From assembly GCA_025359045.1 (NCBI GenBank), contig JANYHN010000021.1, positions 124,001 through 188,000 of the forward strand: 64,000 nt of DNA. The letters are read 5' to 3'. The stretch's first letter is position 1. Every line of letters starts with the position of its first letter. Below the pieces are notes generated by a model. The model had not been told where the DNA came from and ran no database searches. It saw only the letters and a program-made list of their open reading frames with translations. Position numbers and translations under genes: made by a program. Positions 54,494 to 60,896 of this stretch are shown in pieces. This DNA comes from Hyphomicrobiales bacterium. GTDB lineage: Bacteria > Pseudomonadota > Alphaproteobacteria > Rhizobiales > Aestuariivirgaceae.

Positions 54494-55462
54494 TTAAAAC
54501 ACCAAGTCGAGTTGGCCAATCACATCGTGGGCAAATCGCGCGTAAGTGTCTGCGTTGCGGAGCGCAAGGTCGGTGGACAGTGCATCATATTTTTGCCGGT
54601 TCTTGTGGAAATATGCCTGATCATCGGCCAACGGCACGCCAGATTTCCCACCCGTCACAAAGTGGCACAATTCATGGAGCATGGCGTAACGAAACCCGTC
54701 AGATGCCATCTTGCGGCCTTTTACCGTAATGTAAATCCTGTCGACCGGTATGCCCTTGAAACGCTCGATTTTGTTGGCAGGGGCCTTGCCGCTGTTGAAG
54801 CCATCTTCAAAAGTGTACATGAATGCGTTTTCCTGCAGATTGAGTGGCGCATCGTCAGCGACGATAGTCCCTTGTGTCAAATGCCCGACAGCTGATTTGA
54901 CCAAGAAGAACACGCGCTGAATGCGAGCTAAAGCTAGTCTGCGCTCATCATTGTTTTTTGTGTGATAATGCCGGTCCAGCCTAGTGAAAGCGGAAGCACC
55001 CAATAGTGAGCCCGGTGTTGAAAGTGCCGATGATGCAAGGCTCATATTGGCTTCGGCCGCCGTTACGATGGCAAGAACACGCGGAAGTTCGACAATGAAT
55101 CTTGAAACACTTTCTTGTGGGATAACATCGGGACCAGCACGCAAGTTGTCCATTGTGGCACCTTCAGGGTCGATGATTTTGTCAATTTTCTTGAATTGAT
55201 TGACTGTTTGAAAATTTAAAATCGCTGCAATGGTTTTCGGGCCAACGATGCCGTCTAACTTAAGAAGTTCCACTGGTCCGCCGTCTCGGTTTGGAAACTG
55301 GTTCAGGGTTCGTTGTATCTTCTCAACATCTGATTTTATATTAGCGACGCGCGGATGTGACCTTTCGCCTACGGGTGCTGAAATTGTGAGTTGTTGTTCA
55401 AGACTTACTGTTTCGACTGTATCCACGAATGTAGAATTCATGACAAACATCTTGGTCTTCAT
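54494..55462 (-). CDS. Peptidoglycan-binding/HExxH metallopeptidase, candidate T6SS effector
   Basis: This 322-residue protein has a PG_binding_1-like module (about 40-90; VEKIQRTLNQF, LKLDGIVGPKTIAAILNFQT) and a C-terminal zinc-protease-like domain. The motif MLHELCHFVTGG places HExxH at residues 263-267, and NADTYARFAHD (303-313) resembles the closing motif of M35/aspzincin-type peptidases. There is no signal peptide, as expected for a T6SS cargo. The start is supported by AGGAG seven bases before ATG. Its target would be a periplasmic protein or peptidoglycan peptide, but this is inference. It is third from the vgrG end of the minus-strand run. Confidence 0.72.
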   Translation of the reverse strand: MKTKMFVMNSTFVDTVETVSLEQQLTISAPVGERSHPRVANIKSDVEKIQRTLNQFPNRDGGPVELLKLDGIVGPKTIAAILNFQTVNQFKKIDKIIDPEGATMDNLRAGPDVIPQESVSRFIVELPRVLAIVTAAEANMSLASSALSTPGSLLGASAFTRLDRHYHTKNNDERRLALARIQRVFFLVKSAVGHLTQGTIVADDAPLNLQENAFMYTFEDGFNSGKAPANKIERFKGIPVDRIYITVKGRKMASDGFRYAMLHELCHFVTGGKSGVPLADDQAYFHKNRQKYDALSTDLALRNADTYARFAHDVIGQLDLVF

Positions 55463-55670
55463 GGCGAATCTCCTAGTGATTAGCGTCAGCCGTCAGAGCA
55501 TTGGGTTATCTGCTAATGTGGTTCAATTGTAGGCCCATAGCGCAATCGAGCATATCATGCATAAATGGGAAGCACTGGATCGCCTGTAAGGCAATTGGAA
55601 AGTCAGTGTGGTAAGATGCAATGAAATTTACGGGCAACGCCATTCACCGTAGTTTGCTAGACAGTACTAG

Positions 55671-56645
55671 TTATACGACCGGCGGGTCGGCAGTGAGGGG
55701 CCAAAACATGATCTTCTTAGCTCTTAAAAACGCCGCCTCGCCCTCTCGAGGATGGAGATAGCTATAGGTGTTTCCCATCCTTCCCTTATTCCACAAGTCA
55801 ATGTGTCCTCCCCACATCGACGATCGGCCTTTGACGTCGAAATAGTTCCAGAACAAAATAATCCCTTGGCGATCCTTAACAAAATTGTAGGCCGCAAGCC
55901 CGGGCATTGGCTCGGGTGCATAGATGGGTTTTGCTTCCCAAGTGTAAGCCTTTCCTTTCGCCGGACCCCAGCTCGGAAATTCATAGGGGTTTGAAAAATG
56001 ATGACCATGATCAGCCGCCTTCATCTGGCAAGATGTTCCATAGAAGCCATGAAATGATACTCCGCTGCGATGAAGAGCTTCACACACGCGAACGAAACAT
56101 TGCATGTGGTGGAGCGGGCCATTGCCTTCATTGCAGGGGTAATCACCGCTTTGTCCTGTGTTCGGATAGTTTGCATTATTGTTGTTTTTCGGATGATTAT
56201 ACCACATGGTTGCGAAACTGCCGACGGACTTGCCTTTGGCAGGCGGCAGAACGAGCAATTTGGGATTTGCTTTCACGTTGATTTGCAACGACGGCGCATA
56301 AGGGTTACCAAGTTTTGCCGCTTTTGAAATCCAATAAAACGCTTCCAATTCAGTATGGCCAGCGGACTGTCCGCAAATCTGAAAATAATACCTGCCAGCG
56401 ACTTCGATTGGTATGTTCCCGGCCGCAACTTCATCCATGTCGTAGTGATCAATGTACTTTTTCTTTGTCACGTCGCCAAGATGCACACACTGATCACAGA
56501 AGGCGACACTTGAATTCTTGACGATAACGCCGACCTCGACCAAAGGGAACAAATCATATTTCTTCAACCCAACAATTTTAGTTTCACCAACGGCAAGCTC
56601 AATTTGCGAAATCGACTTGCCATGAATATCGACAAAGGTTTGCAT
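55671..56645 (-). CDS. Tae4-like peptidoglycan amidase, candidate T6SS effector
   Basis: The start is the ATG at 56645 after CGGAGA; the frame opens nine codons earlier. The 324-residue protein has an unassigned beta-rich N-terminus (1-135) and a C-terminal domain matching Tae4 in order: YNHP near 149-152, the catalytic Cys183 in QCFVRVCEALHRSG, GIILFWNYFD near 261, and the catalytic His281 in GGHIDLWN, then KKIMFWPL at the end. Tae4 enzymes cut the D-Glu-mDAP bond of peptide stems in the prey periplasm. The usual small, exported Tai4 immunity protein is not seen next to it. Confidence 0.72.
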   Translation of the reverse strand: MQTFVDIHGKSISQIELAVGETKIVGLKKYDLFPLVEVGVIVKNSSVAFCDQCVHLGDVTKKKYIDHYDMDEVAAGNIPIEVAGRYYFQICGQSAGHTELEAFYWISKAAKLGNPYAPSLQINVKANPKLLVLPPAKGKSVGSFATMWYNHPKNNNNANYPNTGQSGDYPCNEGNGPLHHMQCFVRVCEALHRSGVSFHGFYGTSCQMKAADHGHHFSNPYEFPSWGPAKGKAYTWEAKPIYAPEPMPGLAAYNFVKDRQGIILFWNYFDVKGRSSMWGGHIDLWNKGRMGNTYSYLHPREGEAAFLRAKKIMFWPLTADPPVV

Positions 56646-56929
56646 CAAAATTCTCCGTTTAATTTTTGTCACTGCGGATTGACAACAGCCATGTCAACGT
56701 GCGCATTGGAAATCGGGATGCACTTTTAATAGATCAAAACAGGCAACATCGCATCCCTCGTTTAGACGATGTTCTGGATCGTATAAGTTTGGGAATTCGC
56801 AGTGCAGGACTGCACCCCTGAATGACACACATTAATTTGGTTAAATCTGATCATCAAAAGCATCTTTTGCAGATCAAGTATGTTGGGAGAGATGAACTTA
56901 ACCCTTAGGATAAATAGCAGAAGGTACTC

Positions 56930-57811
56930 TTATGGCAGCCAGAAAGTATTCCACGGAGCTGGCCCCTTAAGCGGCCCCAGTTCTTGAAAGACCACGTTTG
57001 GATCGTTACGCAGATTAAGCATAGCGCGATTGGTCAGTATATTCGCGACTTGCCCATCAGAAATTGGTCTCTCGAAATCGTCGTCCTTGCCCATCACGGA
57101 GGCACTTGTATTCGAAACGAGTGATGCCGAACCAAGGGAATTTTCCTTGTCGATTTCGGGCTCAAATTTCTTCCATTTGAGATTGACGACCCTAAGATAC
57201 TTCCACTGTAAACTCTCAATATATTCTCGACTGCCATCACTGTGCATAAAGACTGCGGCGATCTCAAAATGCAGCTTCTCGCGAAATTGGAGAAGGTAGT
57301 TATTAGCTTTCGTTTCCTTGTTCCGCTCCACAAGATGCAAGTTGACCTGTGGGGAATCGCGCGAAAATGCGCTGTAAGCGCCCTGCAACTTTGTCGTGTC
57401 ATCTATTTTTTGGAAAGGTTCCCATGGCGGGCTTCGTCGGTCTTCGGTAAGATTGGCGTCGATGATTTTTTGTTTGAGCCGACCACCAAGCGTAAAGAAC
57501 GTGGCACCGTCCGGCGGCTTAGCGCCGTAGTATGAACCTGCAAAATCGCCAAGTTCCATAATTTGAACCATGCGCAGACTGCATTTCTGGAAATCGGCAT
57601 CGGAAAGGCCTTTGACTTTGGCCGACGCGGAACACGTGAAAAATGGGAGTACTGGATTGCGGAAATCAGTTGCCTTGCCGCTGGTGCGCAGAAAGCTGTT
57701 CAGCGCTTCGCCTTTGTTGAAATCCGTGTCAGGGTCTTGCACCGCGTTTGTTTCGCCTTTGAACACGAAGTCTTCGAGAACAATCCCGTTCCTCAGTTTA
57801 ATTACGGCCAT
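56930..57811 (-). CDS. Hypothetical protein of the T6SS accessory region
   Basis: This 293-residue protein has no signal peptide and no recognised domain. It is rich in charged residues and alternating strands in the middle (LHFEIAAVFMHSDGSREYIE, WKYLRVVNLKWKKF) and has an acidic linker before a C-terminal segment ending WNTFWLP. AAGGAG precedes the ATG at a normal distance. Its stop and start neighbours are tightly packed (6 bases to the 57818 gene), so it is co-transcribed with the peptidoglycan-binding proteins. It might be a toxin, an adaptor or an immunity protein. Confidence 0.65.
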   Translation of the reverse strand: MAVIKLRNGIVLEDFVFKGETNAVQDPDTDFNKGEALNSFLRTSGKATDFRNPVLPFFTCSASAKVKGLSDADFQKCSLRMVQIMELGDFAGSYYGAKPPDGATFFTLGGRLKQKIIDANLTEDRRSPPWEPFQKIDDTTKLQGAYSAFSRDSPQVNLHLVERNKETKANNYLLQFREKLHFEIAAVFMHSDGSREYIESLQWKYLRVVNLKWKKFEPEIDKENSLGSASLVSNTSASVMGKDDDFERPISDGQVANILTNRAMLNLRNDPNVVFQELGPLKGPAPWNTFWLP

Positions 57812-57817
57812 GTGAAT

Positions 57818-58204
57818 CTAACTCCTTGAGTCTGTTCGTCTTGGAAGCGGGAGATTGCGATTGCGGGCGGCAACTGCTTCCCGCTGTGCATCCGTATGAC
57901 GTTCAAGGATGTTGTTATCGATGATCATTCCGTCGAGCTTACCCATCGTCATCCGGCCAACAAGGCCATCGACTTTCAGGCCGTTTTTGCGCTGAAAGGC
58001 CTCGACATTCGCCTTGGTTTCCTTGCCGAAAATTCCATCTGCGTGACCTTTCGTAAAGGTCTTGTCAAACGAAAATCCAAGTTCGAATAATAGATTCTGG
58101 ATAGCGGCGACGCCTGGATTGTTGTCACCGAACTTGAGCGGAGGCGTGTTAGCCTCGGCTAGATTAAGCTCTCTGATATCCTTCAGGCGCAATGAAAGCA
58201 GCAA
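57818..58204 (-). CDS. Small peptidoglycan-binding-domain protein 1
   Basis: The frame is open from 58447, but its first 81 codons overlap the neighbouring gene out of frame. A TTG at 58204, five bases after a GGAGG site, is the better start, giving 128 residues. The PG_binding_1 module is clear: PPLKFGDNNPGVAAIQNLL, DGIFGKETKANVEAFQR and LKVDGLVGRMTMGKLDGM. A basic tail follows (ending RRTDSRS). It is a paralogue of the 119-residue protein at 59126. Small proteins of this type in a T6SS locus could steer toxins to peptidoglycan. Confidence 0.75.
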   Translation of the reverse strand: MLLSLRLKDIRELNLAEANTPPLKFGDNNPGVAAIQNLLFELGFSFDKTFTKGHADGIFGKETKANVEAFQRKNGLKVDGLVGRMTMGKLDGMIIDNNILERHTDAQREAVAARNRNLPLPRRTDSRS

Positions 58205-58232
58205 TTTTGCCTCCGTTTTATAAATTCTGTTT

Positions 58233-59123
58233 TCACGTGAAAAAGTTACTACGAAATCCAATGGGTCGTTCTTTTTTCTGCTCCAGAACTGGCGCGCGTC
58301 GATCATTCCATGCAGCATCATGTGCGATCTGGTCTTGGTCGTTTGTTGTTGGGGTTTGCCTTGATAGCGCGACAGCCGCCATCGGGTCGCCTTCATCCGG
58401 TGGACCAATGCGCGGCTCTCCAGGAAACACCTGACTAATCTTGACATTTTTTGTCGCCGTCATCGTGGCTGTTGACCAGTTGTATTCTACGTCCCAATTC
58501 ACTGCCCAACCGATGCGAGCGAAGATCGTGTGCGGCTCTGTAGTACCTATACGCGCTACGAAATACGCAATGAAAGCTTCGTTTCGCTGGACACGTGCCA
58601 GAAAGTTCGGAGCACTGGAAACCCGATTTTCAAACGACAGGGGAATTGTGTTGTTGGGGTGATCGCCAAATTTCACGGCGACCTTGAAGCCGCCGACAGC
58701 AGGCGTCACCGTTCTTGCTTTTGCTCTGAAAATCTGTTCGTCGATGGTACGGCCGAGATTGGGCTGGACATCGAGTGCTGGATTCTTGGTGTAACCGGAC
58801 CGGAGATTGATGACGGTCGATCCTTCCGAGGCAAGGCGTCCCACGTATAGAAACTCGTAGCTATGCAAGAACGAAACTTGGACAATCCCAAATTCCAGAG
58901 AACCAATTCCGGTCTCTTTGTCTGTAGCTTTTACAAAAATAATAGCATTGACTGTTATAGCATCGCCTTGGGCGGCACTGTCCGGAACATTTCCGTCGCC
59001 AGCGCCCAGATTAGCATTTTTTGTCAGATGCAACAAAGCATGTTTCAATCCTACATGAGAGCTAGCTAATGCGCCATCACCGTTCCATGCGATTGTCGCA
59101 CTATCCTTGTCGATGATCAGCAT
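58233..59123 (-). CDS. Hypothetical protein of the T6SS accessory region
   Basis: This 296-residue, strand-rich protein starts MLIIDKDSATIAWNGDG, with conserved-looking aromatic segments (IAWNGDG, FLHSYEFLYVG) and no enzyme motif I know. A GAAGAGG site precedes the ATG. It sits between two peptidoglycan-binding-domain genes with 2-28 bases on either side, so the three are probably one transcriptional unit. The last 40 residues are charged and low in structure. A prey-binding, structural or toxin role cannot be told apart. Confidence 0.65.
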   Translation of the reverse strand: MLIIDKDSATIAWNGDGALASSHVGLKHALLHLTKNANLGAGDGNVPDSAAQGDAITVNAIIFVKATDKETGIGSLEFGIVQVSFLHSYEFLYVGRLASEGSTVINLRSGYTKNPALDVQPNLGRTIDEQIFRAKARTVTPAVGGFKVAVKFGDHPNNTIPLSFENRVSSAPNFLARVQRNEAFIAYFVARIGTTEPHTIFARIGWAVNWDVEYNWSTATMTATKNVKISQVFPGEPRIGPPDEGDPMAAVALSRQTPTTNDQDQIAHDAAWNDRRAPVLEQKKERPIGFRSNFFT

Positions 59124-59125
59124 GA

Positions 59126-59485
59126 CTAACCTCTTCCCAGTCCCTTTTTGCCAAGTAAGCGGTCCGTTCGCACAGTCAATTCACTTCGCGCGGCCAGTAA
59201 CGTGTCGAGCTTCTCAATTGTTTTTGCACCCACGATACCATCTGGCGCAAGTCCGCTGAGCCGTTGAAAGGCTATCGTGCTTTGAAGTGTTTCTTTACCA
59301 AATATCCCGTCTGGCAGGGCCTCATGCTTGCGCGTTGAGATGGGCAAGTCCGACCCGAGATCGATCAGCGCCATCTGCAGAATCTTGATAGCCTCTCCTG
59401 TCATCCCGAATTTGAGTGGAGCCCTGTTTTCACCAGCTTTCACAATGTCGGGATTGCTGGAAAATCTTGCGCAAATTAAGTCCAT
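59126..59485 (-). CDS. Small peptidoglycan-binding-domain protein 2
   Basis: This 119-residue protein is a PG_binding_1 module in full: APLKFGMTGEAIKILQMALI, DGIFGKETLQSTIAFQR and LAPDGIVGAKTIEKLDTLL. It shares GIFGKET and AFQR with the protein at 57818, so one copy arose by duplication. No signal peptide is present. AAGGATG precedes the start at 59485. The tail is short and basic (LLGKKGLGRG). Confidence 0.8.
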   Translation of the reverse strand: MDLICARFSSNPDIVKAGENRAPLKFGMTGEAIKILQMALIDLGSDLPISTRKHEALPDGIFGKETLQSTIAFQRLSGLAPDGIVGAKTIEKLDTLLAARSELTVRTDRLLGKKGLGRG

Positions 59486-59537
59486 TTATCTCATCCTTTC
59501 GCTGCAGCATAAGCACGGATGTCGAGCTACATTGCCA

Positions 59538-59663
59538 CTAACTACTCATCCTATAACCAAACTCTCCATCATTCACTTCAACCTTCGCCTCTACAACACC
59601 TCCACAAAGTTCCAAATGTGAATTGCAAGTGATAATGTTTTCCAATTGAACCACATCACTCAT
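59538..59663 (-). pseudogene. Remnant A of a clpV 3' end (41-codon frame)
   Basis: The frame runs from an ATG at 59663 to TAG. Its end, VVEAKVEVNDGEFGYRMSS, lines up with the end of ClpV at 60897 (ITEAKVDVTNGEFCYSVN): EAKV, a shared acidic/Val pair, GEF and Tyr are common, with most changes conservative or synonymous. The upstream half (LENIITCNSHLELC) matches more loosely. The Met may be chance, and a functional small protein is a weaker alternative. Confidence 0.5.
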
Positions 59664-59675
59664 TTGAATGAGGCA

Positions 59676-59795
59676 TTAAATCTCTGAAATATCCTCACCG
59701 CTCCCAGAAGCAATTTCTCGGCCATCAACATCGAACTTCGCTTCCGCAAAAACCTCTTCCGAAATTGTAATTTCAAGACCCAAAATGGTTTCCGA
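59676..59795 (-). pseudogene. Remnant B of a clpV 3' end, in frame with the upstream gene
   Basis: Directly after the TAG of the 145-residue gene, the same frame stays open for 39 codons. The segment SEEVFAEAKFDV aligns with SSEEITEAKVDV of ClpV, and the preceding SETILGLEI with SRQILNKAI. It may be an old clpV tail, or the lost C-terminus of the upstream gene made separate by the TAG. Confidence 0.45.
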
Positions 59796-60233
59796 CTAGA
59801 ATGTATCGGACAGATTTCCGAGCAAATCCCCGATGCGAATGGCCAATGTCGGGGGCATGCTGCGGCCAGCAATCTTATTGATGATGGGCCATTGTCCACT
59901 GAATTTTCGCCTTATATCCCTGTTCAGATTGACGATGGTAAATGGCGAATGGTTAGGGCCGAAACTCACACCACGCGCAACGCTCACCAAGCCATCCGGC
60001 AGGAACGGCCCGTTCGCGAGTTGGAACTGCGTTATAGCATCAATGGTTTTCTGATCGTTCTCTCCGGTAAAACCATTGTTCATGTCAAGAAAATCGAGCT
60101 GTGTCAGCATCCATTGCACAAGCTCGGTGTCGGCGTTTCGCCCCTGCGGTGGCGCACCTTTCCCGACTGCTACATCAATGTTATAAAACATTCGTCCTTT
60201 GGTGTTCGGGCCGCAATTTGCCATATGAACCAT
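59796..60233 (-). CDS. Small protein with peptidoglycan-binding-like module 3
   Basis: This 145-residue protein has VQWMLTQLDFLDMNNGFTGE and TIDAITQFQLANGPFLPDGL, the same helix-loop-helix and GFT/DG pattern as the PG_binding_1 modules nearby but more diverged. A Cys-containing N-terminus (MANCGPNTKGRMFY) and a C-terminal extension distinguish it. The start at 60233 follows CAGGAGAGC. The TAG stop is followed in frame by 39 codons resembling ClpV's tail. It is second behind clpV. Confidence 0.68.
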   Translation of the reverse strand: MVHMANCGPNTKGRMFYNIDVAVGKGAPPQGRNADTELVQWMLTQLDFLDMNNGFTGENDQKTIDAITQFQLANGPFLPDGLVSVARGVSFGPNHSPFTIVNLNRDIRRKFSGQWPIINKIAGRSMPPTLAIRIGDLLGNLSDTF

Positions 60234-60287
60234 CTTGCTCTCCTGTAGACTTATTATGTTTCATTTTATGTAAAACGAATTCGCGCT

Positions 60288-60773
60288 TTACCAATTTGGA
60301 TTTGTTTCTGCACTCCACGAACGGGAGACAAATGAATAGCGCACCGTCTCAGTTATTTGAGGCCCACTTCGGGAATCCATGTCAATACTAGGGTAAAGGC
60401 CTGGCAGCGCAAAGCGCATAACTGTGTTCAGTGCCCATATCGTCCAAACCTGATTTTTGGAATAGCTTAGATTCTTAGCAATTCCAGATTTTGCAACACT
60501 CACACGTCGGTCACGCCTGACGTTGAATTGTTTCTGATCAATGTCAATAACAGATTGCAGATCCTTGTCGTAACCTCCCTGCCATCGGAGATCGCGCACT
60601 GCCGCCTTTAGGTCTTCATCGAATGCCATAAATTCCTGCGGCCAGAGCTGGTAACAACAGTATCCGAAGCGTACAAGTTCCAAATCGTCGGGCTTGTTTG
60701 GGCTGTCAATTCCGACGTCTGAACTTAGGTTCCAGAAAAACATTTCTCCAAGTGCCAATTGACCGTGTGCCAT
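60288..60773 (-). CDS. Hypothetical protein immediately downstream of clpV
   Basis: This 161-residue protein has a strong AAAGGAG site and starts MAHGQLALGEMFFWNLSSD. No domain was recognised. DLELVRFGYCCYQLW is loosely like the TELVQWMLTQL segment of the next protein, so a shared fold is possible. No signal peptide or membrane segment is present. It lies 123 bases after the clpV stop on the same strand, the usual place for T6SS effectors or immunity genes. Confidence 0.7.
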   Translation of the reverse strand: MAHGQLALGEMFFWNLSSDVGIDSPNKPDDLELVRFGYCCYQLWPQEFMAFDEDLKAAVRDLRWQGGYDKDLQSVIDIDQKQFNVRRDRRVSVAKSGIAKNLSYSKNQVWTIWALNTVMRFALPGLYPSIDMDSRSGPQITETVRYSFVSRSWSAETNPNW

Positions 60774-60896
60774 TGGGCCTTCTCCTTTAGGACAATTGAA
60801 ATTTGTGTTTTAATTTCAAACTACAACAAAGTCCTTCTTTTGAATTGCCAAGTAAATGCTCACACGCTTCGATTTCACATGAATCGAGTGGCCCTA

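Larger units (their letters stand above)
59486..59795. other. Gene-poor 310-base gap holding two clpV-tail-like remnants
   Basis: Two short minus-strand stretches encode peptides resembling the C-terminus of ClpV; they are listed separately at 59538-59663 and 59676-59795. No promoter, terminator or complete gene is otherwise seen. Confidence 0.55.
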
